Source: Planctomycetaceae bacterium
GTDB lineage: Bacteria > Planctomycetota > Phycisphaerae > Phycisphaerales > SM1A02
DNA: 64,000 nt
Direction of reading: 5' to 3'
NCBI GenBank assembly: GCA_947474065.1
Contig: CANJHD010000006.1
Location: 1 to 64,000 of the forward strand
Positions 8,957 to 19,344 of this stretch are shown here, piece by piece. Every line of letters begins with the position of its first letter. Position 1 is the first letter of the stretch. The position numbers were made by a program, and so were the translations under genes. The notes under the pieces were generated by a model, which saw only the letters and a program-made list of their open reading frames with translations, was not told the origin of the DNA and ran no database searches.

Positions 8957-10036
8957 ATGCCTACTCCGATGACCACGCAGACGACTACGCCGATCTCCAA
9001 GCGCACACTCCGCTCACCTGATCCGCGCGCGTTCACGATCGTTGAACTGCTCGTTGTGGTGGGAATCATCGCGCTACTGATGGGCATCTTGGTCACTGGC
9101 GTTCGAGGCGCTATCGGCAGCGCGCGCAAGACCCGCGAACTCAACGGACTGCGCGGCGTCTACGCGGCGTGGTACCAGTACGCGAACACCTACGAAGAGC
9201 AGCTGCTGCCGGGCTTCCTTGATGAAGCGACGCAGGTGAACTGGAAGGTCAACTACACGAACATGTCGTCGGCCACCCTGAATTCATCACTGACACAGAC
9301 CTACCCTTGGCGTCTTGCGCGCTTCATGGATGATCCGTACGGAACCATGATTAGTTACATCGAAACAGAGAGTGCCGATGTCAACACCAATGCCACCGAG
9401 GAATGGGAGGGAGTTCCCGACCACCCAAGTTGGATGACCTCCGCGTTCGGCGCACCTGGCAGTACTTTGGCGCTGCAGCCGGCGTTCGCATACAACGCTT
9501 TCTACATTGGTGGCTGGTACAAGACCGCCAACAATGTGTCCTCACCGACATACGCCGACGCCGGATGGACCACTGCGGACGGCAGCGCTGTCACCGGTCG
9601 TCTGGTGTGCACGCGACTTGCAAGCATCTCCCGCACCTCTGAAGTGATCGTCTTTGCTTCAAGCAGCCTGCGAGCGCCCGGCAACTATCGACCTGGCCTG
9701 AATCCCGAGGATCGCATCCCTGGTAATTCATGGATCGTGCCGCCGACGCTTGGCTCCATTCCTGTCTGGGAGCCGTTCATGGGAACGCAACAAAGCGTCA
9801 CGATGGGACCATCCGAGGGCGGATCCGCCGCCTTCATGCATCAGTCAGGCATGACTGATTCCGGCATTCTTCAAGTGAATGTCGCGCAGGGCGTTCCGGT
9901 GCGCCGGCACAATCTGCTTGTGGCAACTGTCAAGGCTGACGGAAGCACGGAAAGTGCGAGCGTCGGAGCGCTGATGGATATGCGCGTCTGGATCGACGCC
10001 GCCGATCGCAGCGATTTCACACACGCTGACAATTGA
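8957..10036 (+). CDS. Prepilin-type N-terminal cleavage/methylation protein with H-X9-DG motif
   Basis: RAFTIVELLVVVGIIALLMGILVTGV (type IV pilin-like N-terminus) and C-terminal HNLLVATVKADG (H-x9-DG). Confidence 0.85.
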   Translation: MPTPMTTQTTTPISKRTLRSPDPRAFTIVELLVVVGIIALLMGILVTGVRGAIGSARKTRELNGLRGVYAAWYQYANTYEEQLLPGFLDEATQVNWKVNYTNMSSATLNSSLTQTYPWRLARFMDDPYGTMISYIETESADVNTNATEEWEGVPDHPSWMTSAFGAPGSTLALQPAFAYNAFYIGGWYKTANNVSSPTYADAGWTTADGSAVTGRLVCTRLASISRTSEVIVFASSSLRAPGNYRPGLNPEDRIPGNSWIVPPTLGSIPVWEPFMGTQQSVTMGPSEGGSAAFMHQSGMTDSGILQVNVAQGVPVRRHNLLVATVKADGSTESASVGALMDMRVWIDAADRSDFTHADN

Positions 10037-10113
10037 ATTTCGAAGCCGCCTCGCTGCATGTCGATGTCATGACATGGCGGCCGGCTCGCCCGGCGGTTGC
10101 GCGCCCCCACCAC

Positions 10114-10809
10114 TCACACCTGCTGCGGAACGCCTATCTCTGCTGGCGCACGCTCATGCTTGTGATTGGCGTCGGTTGACGGCTCATGATGTGGGCGCGG
10201 CGGAGGTGATGCTCCCAAGGTGAGCTGCGCAACCGCGATCATGGTTTCAAGGCGACCGAGCGTGTTCTCACGCTGCGCGCCGTAGCCCATGAATGGGAAC
10301 AGCGTAATCAGCGCAACAACTAGACCGGAGGCGGTTGCGACGAGTGCCTCGCCGATACCACCAGAGATAGCGCGCGGGTCGACCATCGCGCCACCGCCGC
10401 CGAGCAACTCAAAGCTACGGATGATTCCCGTGACGGTTCCCAGAATTCCAAGCATCGGCGCGGCGGTGATGATGGTGGAGAGCGTCGCCATGAAACGGTC
10501 CATGTGAATGCGCTCGGCTTCCACCGAACCGACTGCCACCGCGTCGCTCGCGCCATCGTTGAGGAGCGAAGTGGCAACCCGCGAGTACACCGTGTCGCTG
10601 GTCTCGGCTAACGCAGAGACGCGCATGCGGTCTCCGCGGCGAAACGAATCCATGAGCAGCACGAACCCGCGCTTGGCCGATGGACCATTCTGACGGATCC
10701 AATAGACCCCGCGCTCGAACGACACGGCAACGGAGACGACGCTGAGAACAAAGAGCGGCCACATGACTGGGCCGCCGCGGTGCATGAGTGATAGGAACGT
10801 CTGGATCAT
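10114..10809 (-). CDS. MotA/TolQ/ExbB proton channel family protein
   Basis: MIQTFLSLMHRGGPVMWPLFVLSVVSVAVSFERG...IITAAPMLGILGTVTGIIRSFELL...ISGGIGEALVATASGLVVAL; start at internal Met. Confidence 0.9.
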   Translation of the reverse strand: MIQTFLSLMHRGGPVMWPLFVLSVVSVAVSFERGVYWIRQNGPSAKRGFVLLMDSFRRGDRMRVSALAETSDTVYSRVATSLLNDGASDAVAVGSVEAERIHMDRFMATLSTIITAAPMLGILGTVTGIIRSFELLGGGGAMVDPRAISGGIGEALVATASGLVVALITLFPFMGYGAQRENTLGRLETMIAVAQLTLGASPPPRPHHEPSTDANHKHERAPAEIGVPQQV

Positions 10810-10875
10810 TGTGGGGGCTTCGCGCGGAATTTGCGTCGAGCGGGGAATCATACGGAGTCCGCTACACTCCGCGGA

Positions 10876-11751
10876 ATGACCGCGCTCGGCACCCACGTAA
10901 CGGATTCCCAGCTCATTAATGAGGTTGAAACCGCCCTGAATCAGGCGCTGGCTGACCACCTCTTGGCACCCAAATTGCGTGAAGCGATGCAGTACGCGGT
11001 GCTGGGTGGAGGCAAGCGCGTCCGCCCCGTCATGACCCTTCGCGCCTGCGAGGCCGTAGGTGGTCGCCGCCAAGACGCCATTCCTGCCGCCATCGCCCTG
11101 GAAATGATCCACTGCTTCAGTTTGGTGCATGACGATCTACCGGCCCTCGACAATGATGACCTGCGCCGTGGCCGCCCCACTACTCACATCGCTCACGGGG
11201 AAGCTCTGGCAATCCTGGCTGGCGATGCGCTGACTTCCGTGGCGATAGAAATCGCGCTCGATTCGCCCGTGCGCGCCGCAGACATTGCCCGAGAGTTGGC
11301 CGCAGCGACGACTGCGATGATAACCGGGCAGGTCTACGACACCCTTGCTGGATTCCCGGGGAACCTTCCCGCCGCCGAACGCCTGCGCCTTGTGCATGAC
11401 AACAAGACCGGCGCCCTGATCCGGTGCGCCTGCCGGATGGGCGCCCTGTGTGGCACCCCCGACGAATCACGCCTTCAGGCCCTGACCACCTACGGCGAAT
11501 CCATGGGACTCATGTTCCAAGTGGTCGACGACATTCTTGACGAAACCCAGTCCACCGAGCACCTCGGCAAGGCTGCCGGCAAAGACCGCGACGCCGGAAA
11601 GCTCACTTATCCGAGCATCTTTGGCATCGCCGAAAGCCATCGCCACGTGGCCCATCTGTTGGAAATCGCCCTCAGCGCCCTCCAACCATTGGGAAATGCG
11701 GCGGAACCGCTGCGTTTGACCGCCCACGCGCTCGCAACTCGGACTAAATAA
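10876..11751 (+). CDS. Polyprenyl (farnesyl/geranylgeranyl) diphosphate synthase
   Basis: GGGKRVRPVMTLRACEAVGG, HDDLPALDNDDLRRGRPTTH, FQVVDDILDE; both Asp-rich motifs. Confidence 0.92.
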   Translation: MTALGTHVTDSQLINEVETALNQALADHLLAPKLREAMQYAVLGGGKRVRPVMTLRACEAVGGRRQDAIPAAIALEMIHCFSLVHDDLPALDNDDLRRGRPTTHIAHGEALAILAGDALTSVAIEIALDSPVRAADIARELAAATTAMITGQVYDTLAGFPGNLPAAERLRLVHDNKTGALIRCACRMGALCGTPDESRLQALTTYGESMGLMFQVVDDILDETQSTEHLGKAAGKDRDAGKLTYPSIFGIAESHRHVAHLLEIALSALQPLGNAAEPLRLTAHALATRTK

Positions 11752-11859
11752 CCACCGCCGCGCTACACTTTCCCACCGCTTGCGAATGCCCCCGTGGGCT
11801 CGAGAGCGGAGCGCCCTGCTCACTACGGTCGAGCGCTGACAGGCACCTAAGACTCCCCC

Positions 11860-13836
11860 ATGAAGCTCCTCCCATCGATCGCCGGTCCCGCCGACCTCAA
11901 GAAGCTCTCCATCGAACAACTTCCGCAACTTGCGGCTGAGGTTCGTCAAGCAATCTGCGACCAAGTGGCCAAGTCCGGCGGGCACCTTGCTCCCAATCTT
12001 GGCGTTGTCGATCTCACGATCGCCATGCACTACGTCTTTGACTTCGGTCACGATCGTCTGCTGTGGGACGTTGGTCACCAGTGCTACACGCACAAACTTC
12101 TCACCGGACGTCAGCACCTCTTAGGAAAGTTGCGTCAACGCGGCGGCATGTCGGGCTTCCCTGAGCCACGCGAGTCAAACTTCGATCTCTTCTCCGTCGG
12201 TCACGCTGGAACAGGCATCTCCACCGCAGTCGGTGTTGCGCGCGGCGACACGCTCGGCGGCGAGGGCTGGACCGCAGACAATGCTGATGGTCGCCGCGTT
12301 GCGGTGGTCATTGGTGATGCAAGCATCGTGAACGGTGTTGCAATGGAAGGCCTGAACAATGCCGGCACACTGCACCGCCAGTTCTTGGTGGTGTTGAATG
12401 ACAACGGCATGTCGATCGCCAAGCCGCAAGGCGCGGTCGCTGCGTACTTTGATCATGTCCGTTTGAGCCAGGGCTACAGCGAGTTCAAGAAGACCGCGCG
12501 CGAGTTCGCCAAGCACATGCCGGGCGGCAGCACGCTCGCCGAGATCTATCACCGCTTGGGCGAAGTCTCCAAGAATTTGGCGCATGAAGTGCACACCAGC
12601 GGCTGGTTTGAGCACTTCAACCTCGTCACCGTTGGACCCGTCGATGGCCATGACATTAAGGCCTTGGTGGATGTCCTGAATGAAGCCAAGGAATTCGATC
12701 GCCCCATGGTTCTCCACGTGAAGACCGTCAAGGGCAAGGGCTTCGGATTTGCCGAGAAAGACAGCTGCACCTTCCACTCACCGAGCCCGTTCAGCATGCT
12801 CGATGACATGGAGAACGAAGGCTGCCGCGTTGAACTGAAGAAGAGCGGACGCTCCTTCACCGCGGCGTTCGGCGAAGCCATGACCGACCTGATGGCGCGT
12901 GATCCGAAGGTGGTGGCGTGCACCGCTGCCATGCCAGACGGCACGGGCATCTCGAAGGTGCAAGCCAAGTTCCCCGATCGCGTGTGGGACACCGGCATCT
13001 GCGAAAGCCATGCCGCTGACATGATGTGCGGTCTTGCCAAGACTGGCTGGAAGCCGTTCATGGCCGTGTACAGCACGTTCCTGCAGCGCGCGTTTGATCA
13101 GTGCTTCCAGGAAGCTGCGCTGCAAGGCCTGCCCCTGCGCCTCTGCCTCGATCGCGCTGGTCTTGTTGGCGGCGACGGAGCGGTGCATCACGGCTTCTGC
13201 GATATCGCCATGCTTTCCGTGCTTCCCAACGCTGTCATCATGGGCGCACTTGATGAGCCAAGCATGAAGGCCGCGTTGGAGTTCATGGCCAACTACGACG
13301 CTGGCATCACTAGTCTCCGCTATCCGCGCGAGGCAGTGATCGATCGATTCACGAACACCGCTTGCCCACCGTTTGAACTCGGCAAGTCGCGCGCACTGAT
13401 CCGCAATGCGCGGCCAGATGTCGCCATCGTTGCATTCGGAACCATGGCGCATGAATCCGCTGAAGCGATTGCGCTCCTCGGCGAGTACACCGTTGACCTC
13501 TACGACGCGCGATTCGCGAAGCCGATTGACGTTGCGCTTCTCAAGGATCTGCTCGGACGCGGCATTCCGGTGGTGACCATTGAAGATCACTCGATCCGCG
13601 GTGGCTTCGGCGCCTGCGTGCTCGAGGCATGCAACGAACACGGCCTCGATACGCGCCTCGTCACTCGCTTGGCGATTCCAGATTTCTGGATCCACCACGG
13701 CGAGCGCAAGGAGCAATTGGTCGATTGCGGGCTTGATCCAGCCGCAATTGCTCGGACTATCCGTGCGATGATCGAAGGCCGATCCACCCCGACAACCGTC
13801 GGCAGCGCATCCCCGCGTTCGGTCAGCAAAGTCTGA
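11860..13836 (+). CDS. dxs: 1-deoxy-D-xylulose-5-phosphate synthase
   Basis: SGGHLAPNLGVVDLTIAMHYVFD...LLWDVGHQCYTHKLLTGR...GDASIVNGVAMEGLNNAG...GPVDGHD; transketolase domains. Confidence 0.95.
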   Translation: MKLLPSIAGPADLKKLSIEQLPQLAAEVRQAICDQVAKSGGHLAPNLGVVDLTIAMHYVFDFGHDRLLWDVGHQCYTHKLLTGRQHLLGKLRQRGGMSGFPEPRESNFDLFSVGHAGTGISTAVGVARGDTLGGEGWTADNADGRRVAVVIGDASIVNGVAMEGLNNAGTLHRQFLVVLNDNGMSIAKPQGAVAAYFDHVRLSQGYSEFKKTAREFAKHMPGGSTLAEIYHRLGEVSKNLAHEVHTSGWFEHFNLVTVGPVDGHDIKALVDVLNEAKEFDRPMVLHVKTVKGKGFGFAEKDSCTFHSPSPFSMLDDMENEGCRVELKKSGRSFTAAFGEAMTDLMARDPKVVACTAAMPDGTGISKVQAKFPDRVWDTGICESHAADMMCGLAKTGWKPFMAVYSTFLQRAFDQCFQEAALQGLPLRLCLDRAGLVGGDGAVHHGFCDIAMLSVLPNAVIMGALDEPSMKAALEFMANYDAGITSLRYPREAVIDRFTNTACPPFELGKSRALIRNARPDVAIVAFGTMAHESAEAIALLGEYTVDLYDARFAKPIDVALLKDLLGRGIPVVTIEDHSIRGGFGACVLEACNEHGLDTRLVTRLAIPDFWIHHGERKEQLVDCGLDPAAIARTIRAMIEGRSTPTTVGSASPRSVSKV

Positions 13837-13875
13837 TCCAACATTCCTAGCCTGTCAGCCCCCGCGAGAACCACG

Positions 13876-14625
13876 ATGGCCATCCTTGTCATCCAACATT
13901 CCAAGATCAGTGACCCGGGCCTCCTGGGCAATTCGCTCCGTTCACACGGACAGCGCGTGCGGATCGTCCGCGTTGACCTTGGTCAGCCGCTGCCGAATGA
14001 CCTTGATGATGTGCACGGCTTGATCTCGCTCGGCGGTCCACAGTCGGCCAATGGCAATGATCCGTGGGTGAACCCTGAGTTGGAACTCATGCGCGAGGCG
14101 CACGCTCGACAGATCCCGGTGCTTGGACTGTGCCTCGGTGCACAGATGCTCGCCAAGGCACTCGGCGGCGAAGTGACCACCATGACCAAGCCGGAACTCG
14201 GTTGGGTCGCTGTGCGCGCCGCAGGTATCGGCGTTGAAGACGTGCTGCATGCCGGCATCGGCTGGACGCAGTACGTCTTTGAGAGCCACGGCGAACATGT
14301 TTCGAAGTTGCCCGAAGGCGCGACGGTTGTCATGAAGGGCGAAGCATGCCCCGTGCAAGCGTTCCGCGTTGGCGCACTGAGCTACGGCATTCAGTACCAC
14401 CCGGAGTGGACGCGCGAGACGATCCTTGGCGAAATTGACTCCGCGACCGACGCGGAACTTGCGGTCGTTGGCACTACGAAGGCAAACCTGCGCCAAGCCA
14501 CCGCCGAGCACTACCCCGCCGCAGAACGCAACGCGAATCGCGTCTTTGAACTGGCAAATTTGCTGCTATTCCCGGCCGGTCGCCAGCAAACTGGACTGGT
14601 TGCGCCAGGCTGGGTGCATCACTAA
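13876..14625 (+). CDS. Class I glutamine amidotransferase domain protein (GMP synthase-like)
   Basis: LISLGGPQSAND..., PVLGLCLGAQMLAKALGGEV, YGIQYHPEWTRE catalytic Cys/His/Glu motifs. Confidence 0.88.
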   Translation: MAILVIQHSKISDPGLLGNSLRSHGQRVRIVRVDLGQPLPNDLDDVHGLISLGGPQSANGNDPWVNPELELMREAHARQIPVLGLCLGAQMLAKALGGEVTTMTKPELGWVAVRAAGIGVEDVLHAGIGWTQYVFESHGEHVSKLPEGATVVMKGEACPVQAFRVGALSYGIQYHPEWTRETILGEIDSATDAELAVVGTTKANLRQATAEHYPAAERNANRVFELANLLLFPAGRQQTGLVAPGWVHH

Positions 14626-14688
14626 ATAACGCGCCGCCTTTCCGCCCAATCGGCGGGCACTCGCCGCGAGCGCTCATACGCTCGCCGC

Positions 14689-15081
14689 ATGGATCTCAAT
14701 AGCAACTCATTGTCGCGCGCTGAAATCGGCGCGGCCGGCGAACGCGCCGCTGCTCAGCACTTAGCTGATCGCGGCTACACCATCATGGAACGCAACCTCC
14801 GCATCGGCGATGACGAAGCGGACATCGTTGCCCTTGCTCCGGGCGGCGCGGTGGCGATTGTTGAAGTCAAGACGCGACGCGGGCCATGGAACCCGGAGGA
14901 GCGCGTCGATGCAGTGAAGCAAGGGAATCTTGTGCGACTTGCCGCAACGCTCCATGAGCGCCCCGAATTCCATGACCGGATGTTTCAGTTTGATGTGGTG
15001 GCAGTATCAGTAGAAGCTGAAGGAACCATCACAGTAATGCATTGGGCGCATGCGTTCGATGCCAGCGGAAGCCCGTGGTAG
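14689..15081 (+). CDS. YraN/UPF0102 family endonuclease-like protein
   Basis: GAAGERAAAQHLADRGYTIMERNLRIGDDEADIVALAPGGAVAIVEVKTRR. Confidence 0.88.
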   Translation: MDLNSNSLSRAEIGAAGERAAAQHLADRGYTIMERNLRIGDDEADIVALAPGGAVAIVEVKTRRGPWNPEERVDAVKQGNLVRLAATLHERPEFHDRMFQFDVVAVSVEAEGTITVMHWAHAFDASGSPW

Positions 15082-15091
15082 GCAGCGAATC

Positions 15092-16453
15092 TCAGTGCGC
15101 TGGTCCCTGTTGCGCACCCTTCATCGGCCGCAACGGATCCAAGTACCGCTCGCGTGCAATCTGCACGAGGCGAATTTCCATCTTGGTGATACTTGCACCC
15201 AGCCAGCGCTTCTGCAGCGACTGGATGTAGCGAGCCTGCTCGAGTCGCTCTTGGGTTCCCTGTAACTCTCCACGCAAGGAGAGCTGCAAATCCGTGTCGA
15301 AGATCGACATGCGCGGCGGGGTTTCTTCGCTGATCACTGCAAACCAGGTCATAGAAGTGCGCGCATCAAGTGGCTCAGAAATCATTCCCGGCTGCAGTGG
15401 CGCGATCAGTTTCTGCAGATCATTGGTCATGTCCGAAACCATCATCTTGCCGTCAGCCACGGTGACTGCGCGCCACATTCCATGCTCAGGAGTGCCCACC
15501 GCATCGGCGATCTCCGTGAAGGTCTTCTTCTCGGTAATCATGCGTTTCACAACTTCAATCTTGTCTGCCTGCTGTTCCTTGGCCAGGCGAATGCGCCCGA
15601 GGCGATAGATCGGATCAGGCTCATATGCAGCGTGGCGCTGTCGATACAACCGCTCTACATCGCGCCAACTCACCACCACGCGCGGCTCGACTTTGCGCCG
15701 AAGAATGTCGCGCGTCAGTTCTGCATTCTTTCGGAATGTCACGAACTCCTCAACGGACATCTGCATCTCATCGCGGAGTGCCTCTTCGGCACTGGCACGG
15801 TTACCGCCGCGCTGCGCAATCGTGGTCTCTTGCAAATCACGAAGCCAACCAAGCAATCCAACCTTCATCTCCGGCGAAAGCCTGCTCTCCGCTTCGGCGA
15901 GAATCAATTCAGATTCCACCTGCTGTCGGAATGCGCGACGCACCAGCGCGTCAACCTGCGTGCGCGCAGATTCTGGATTCGGGTCCTGCGAAGCCAACAG
16001 TACGGCTGCCTCGATCTGCTTGAAGATTTCTTCTGCAAAGATCGGCCGACCATTGATCTGACCGATCAGACTTTCAACAAGCCAGCGCTGACCAACACGC
16101 AGCGTGCGCTGACTGCCCTCGTCAATGAACTGACTTGCTTCTTTCTCCGTCGTCGGATCGACTGCCGTGATTACTTCTTCCTTGCGAATGACCTTTGTGC
16201 CATCGGCAAGGGTGACGGTGCGTTCAATGTCCGTGACGCCGGGCGGTTCTACTTGCGGCAGCGGCGTTGACACCACCTCCGGTAACGGACCCTTCGGGGG
16301 CGCAGAGAACGCGCTGATATCGACATCGCGCACCGTCTGTTCCACCTCGGGGGATGGCGTGCAGCCAACCACCACAGTGACGGCCATTGCGGAAATCGCC
16401 GCCAGTATTCGGCGGTATGTGTCGATTGGGCGCGTGCAGATCGGGTGAAGCAT
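15092..16453 (-). CDS. Lipoprotein, SurA/PpiC-like peptidyl-prolyl isomerase-related
   Basis: Lipobox-like VVVGCTP; INGRPIFAEEIFKQIE; KRMITEKKTFTEIADAVG...; parvulin-like C-terminal region. Confidence 0.65.
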   Translation of the reverse strand: MLHPICTRPIDTYRRILAAISAMAVTVVVGCTPSPEVEQTVRDVDISAFSAPPKGPLPEVVSTPLPQVEPPGVTDIERTVTLADGTKVIRKEEVITAVDPTTEKEASQFIDEGSQRTLRVGQRWLVESLIGQINGRPIFAEEIFKQIEAAVLLASQDPNPESARTQVDALVRRAFRQQVESELILAEAESRLSPEMKVGLLGWLRDLQETTIAQRGGNRASAEEALRDEMQMSVEEFVTFRKNAELTRDILRRKVEPRVVVSWRDVERLYRQRHAAYEPDPIYRLGRIRLAKEQQADKIEVVKRMITEKKTFTEIADAVGTPEHGMWRAVTVADGKMMVSDMTNDLQKLIAPLQPGMISEPLDARTSMTWFAVISEETPPRMSIFDTDLQLSLRGELQGTQERLEQARYIQSLQKRWLGASITKMEIRLVQIARERYLDPLRPMKGAQQGPAH

Positions 16454-16515
16454 CGGGCGGGCGGAGTGTACGCCGGGGGCGACCTATACTCCCCTCCTTC
16501 CCCGAAGGACCACAC

Positions 16516-17025
16516 ATGATCGACCCGAACAGCCAACACTCGTCCGACGCGCCCGCCCCGAGCATCCATGTGGACAGCGACTGGAAGGCACAGGCAGAAG
16601 CTGAGCGCACCCGCTTGGCCGCCAAGGATGCAGCGATGGATGCACGCGCTGCCGAGGCAGGAAACGAACAACTGCCACCCGCGGAGTTCCGAAGTCTGGT
16701 TGGCTTGCTCGCGTCACAGGCTGTGATGGGTCTCGGCACGATGGCCGACCCGCAAGGCCGCGTGGTGGTGGACCTCGAAGGTTCGAAGTTTGCCATGGAC
16801 CTCTTGCAAGTCCTGCACGACAAGACCAAGGGCAACCTCACTCCCGAGGAGGCCGGCGAACTCGACGAAGTACTGCGCGAGCTCGGCATGCGATTCGGAG
16901 CGATCGCCCGCATGGTGGCTGAGCAGATGCGCACCGCGCCCGGATCCGTTGTCGCCGGTGCACCAGCCATGGCGCCACCAGCCGCGGCGGCTCAGAAGCC
17001 TGTGAGCAAGTTGATTATTCCGTAA
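16516..17025 (+). CDS. DUF1844 family protein
   Basis: FRSLVGLLASQAVMGLGTMADPQ...DLEGSKFAMDLLQVLHDKTKGNLTPEEAGELDEVLRELGMRF. Confidence 0.85.
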   Translation: MIDPNSQHSSDAPAPSIHVDSDWKAQAEAERTRLAAKDAAMDARAAEAGNEQLPPAEFRSLVGLLASQAVMGLGTMADPQGRVVVDLEGSKFAMDLLQVLHDKTKGNLTPEEAGELDEVLRELGMRFGAIARMVAEQMRTAPGSVVAGAPAMAPPAAAAQKPVSKLIIP

Positions 17026-17043
17026 GAACGGCCAAGGTCGCTT

Positions 17044-18387
17044 TTAGCTGAATACTGGCAGCAAGTAGTCAAGCGTGGAAATTGTCGCCTGCGCTCCTGC
17101 AAGGAGCAGCGCGCCGAGTACTGCACGTCCCGCTGAGTGCGGCCGCGTGCGGTCGATACCAAGTGACACAAGCCAAGCGAGCGATACTAGTACCGCGGGG
17201 TCAAAGTAGCGCTGCCACACTTGAGAATTGCCGACCTGGACCACCATCAGTGCCAGGAGCGCAACAAGCACAATGGTTGCCTGCCGTCCCCGACGAATCT
17301 CAGCAGCCCGAATCCAGAGAACCGCGGCGAGCACCACGCCCACCGCAGCAGCTGAAACTATGACAATTGATCGCCCGCCGATCGATGGGAATGCTTTCAC
17401 AATCATCCAATACGCGCCGCCCCAACGGCCCTGCTCCACTGACCAGGTGCTCTCCGCTACCGCGGCGGCTACGAATCCAAGCAGCGCAATGACCCCAAGC
17501 CCCAACCAATGGCGTCGAACGGTCTGCGCCACTTCAGGCATAAGTGGCAAAAGTGCGATGCTCGCCCATGTCCCCATGAGCGCCATTCCATAGGCGGGCG
17601 CCACAGGGCTCAACCCGTTGTCATGCATCGAACGGAACGTGGCGGGCATCAATCCGCCCCAGAGTTTCATGAGCGCCAAGAGCAACAACGCACCGGGAAC
17701 AAGTGCGAAGCACGCCGCGGCAAGGCGGCTCCATGAACGCGGCTCGTCGCCGCTCCACTGCTCCGCATCGGACGCTGATCGACCAAGAGGCGAGCCAAGA
17801 ATGCCCGCTGCCAACACAGGCGCCGCCAAGAACACGTTTGTCTGCCGCACTGCGAGCGCGGCAACAAAGAGCACTGCAAGCGTGAGAAATGTGCGAGTTG
17901 TGGGCATCCACCAAGCGGAAACGGCAACCATAGCGGAGCCGATCAGCACCGAAAGCACATCGGTAGTGAGCCACGCGGATCCACTCAATATGTATGTCGA
18001 ACAGAGGAGCGGCAATGCCAGCGCCAACCCGACCACCGGACCCGCGGCGCGTGCCGCCATACGCCACACCAAGAGCACAAGCGCTAGCCCGGCAAGCGAT
18101 CCAATGATTCGAAGGCCATGAACACCCACGCCAAGCCGTGCCGGAATGGCCATCAGTAAGTGATATCCCGGACCGGTGGCGCTTGGATAATCGTGCAAAT
18201 CCGGCGTTGGCAATTGAGCGGCAAACTGCATGACGGTCGGCAGATGCGCTGCTGCTTCGTCCGACGCTTCGCTCGTGGAATCGCTGCCAAAGAGGATCAC
18301 TGGTAGCACAGCGAGCGCAAAGAGAAGCGCCAACACACCGGGCGCAACTATCCACCATCTGCGATTGCTGTGAGTCAGTGTGTCCAC
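17044..18387 (-). CDS. Polytopic GT-C-type membrane glycosyltransferase-like protein
   Basis: Many TM segments; HLPTVMQFAAQLPTPDLHDYPSATGPGYHLLMAIPAR in the first luminal loop. Confidence 0.6.
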   Translation of the reverse strand: MDTLTHSNRRWWIVAPGVLALLFALAVLPVILFGSDSTSEASDEAAAHLPTVMQFAAQLPTPDLHDYPSATGPGYHLLMAIPARLGVGVHGLRIIGSLAGLALVLLVWRMAARAAGPVVGLALALPLLCSTYILSGSAWLTTDVLSVLIGSAMVAVSAWWMPTTRTFLTLAVLFVAALAVRQTNVFLAAPVLAAGILGSPLGRSASDAEQWSGDEPRSWSRLAAACFALVPGALLLLALMKLWGGLMPATFRSMHDNGLSPVAPAYGMALMGTWASIALLPLMPEVAQTVRRHWLGLGVIALLGFVAAAVAESTWSVEQGRWGGAYWMIVKAFPSIGGRSIVIVSAAAVGVVLAAVLWIRAAEIRRGRQATIVLVALLALMVVQVGNSQVWQRYFDPAVLVSLAWLVSLGIDRTRPHSAGRAVLGALLLAGAQATISTLDYLLPVFS

Positions 18388-18396
18388 GCGTTCAAC

Positions 18397-19344
18397 TTAC
18401 TTGAAGAGTGCGGCAAGTGCGGCTTCAGCGGGCGGCCAGAAGAGAACCGCGAGCACCCCGATCGCAAAGAGGAGCGATGCCACACGCGCACTGCGGTCAG
18501 ACAACACAACGACCACCGGACTCTCCGCACGTCCCGAATTTGCCCGCAAATACAGGCGATGAATCACTACAAACACTAGCGGTGCAAGCAGCGCGAACCC
18601 CGTGGCGCGAACGCCAAAGATGGTGCGCGCGTGATCGCTCAGCGCATAGACCAGATAGGCCATCATGGTGACGGCACCAGTAGTAGAAAGGAGCCAGTTG
18701 AGATCCTCGGCGCTGTCGTAACCAGCGCGCGGCTTCCAGTCGGTGCTATCTCCTTGAGCGCGAGCGAGATCAGCAGCCCGCAGATCACCGAGCCGCTTCA
18801 CAAATCCTAAGAACAGGGTGAGCGCAAACACCACCACCACAAGCCATGTGGAGACAGCGATTCCCAGAGCGAGGGCGCCAGCAATTGCACGCAATACGAA
18901 TCCACTGGCAACCGTCACTACATCCACGAGGCGCACCCGCTTCAACTTCGCGTTGTATGCCACCTGCAGCACAATGTAGGTACCGATCACAGAAAGGACT
19001 GCCGGCCGTACGCACCATGCCACCGCAACGGAGCCAATGATGAGTGCAATGCCCAGCGCCGTTGCAAATCCAGGAGTGACGGCACCAGATGCAACCGGTC
19101 GGCGTCGCTTGGTTGGATGCTTGCGATCTTCACTGCAATCGAGTGCATCGTTGATGGCATAGAAACCACTGCCTGCCATTGAGAATGCAATCACGGTGAG
19201 GGCAACCCGCCACAGTTGCTCGTTGACAACTTCTGGCGCAGCGCCACGCCCTTCACCAGCAAGCCAGAAGACAAGCGGAACCAGAACGAAGACGTTCTTG
19301 GCCCAGTCGCCGGGTCGAAGGAGTTTGAGGGGAGCGGGAAGCAT
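18397..19344 (-). CDS. UbiA family prenyltransferase, decaprenyl-phosphate phosphoribosyltransferase-like
   Basis: LKLLRPGDWAKNVFVLVPLVF, YAINDALDCSEDRKHPTKRRRPVASGAV (NDxxDxxxD), 8-9 TM segments. Confidence 0.85.
   Translation of the reverse strand: MLPAPLKLLRPGDWAKNVFVLVPLVFWLAGEGRGAAPEVVNEQLWRVALTVIAFSMAGSGFYAINDALDCSEDRKHPTKRRRPVASGAVTPGFATALGIALIIGSVAVAWCVRPAVLSVIGTYIVLQVAYNAKLKRVRLVDVVTVASGFVLRAIAGALALGIAVSTWLVVVVFALTLFLGFVKRLGDLRAADLARAQGDSTDWKPRAGYDSAEDLNWLLSTTGAVTMMAYLVYALSDHARTIFGVRATGFALLAPLVFVVIHRLYLRANSGRAESPVVVVLSDRSARVASLLFAIGVLAVLFWPPAEAALAALFK

Noticed and set aside
11752-11859. Leader upstream of dxs as a possible riboswitch
   Set aside because: Short GC-rich pairing only; no match to a riboswitch consensus I can recall.
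15482-16270. 262-aa plus-strand ORF
   Set aside because: Antisense to the lipoprotein/PpiC-like CDS with better motif support; no recognisable domain.
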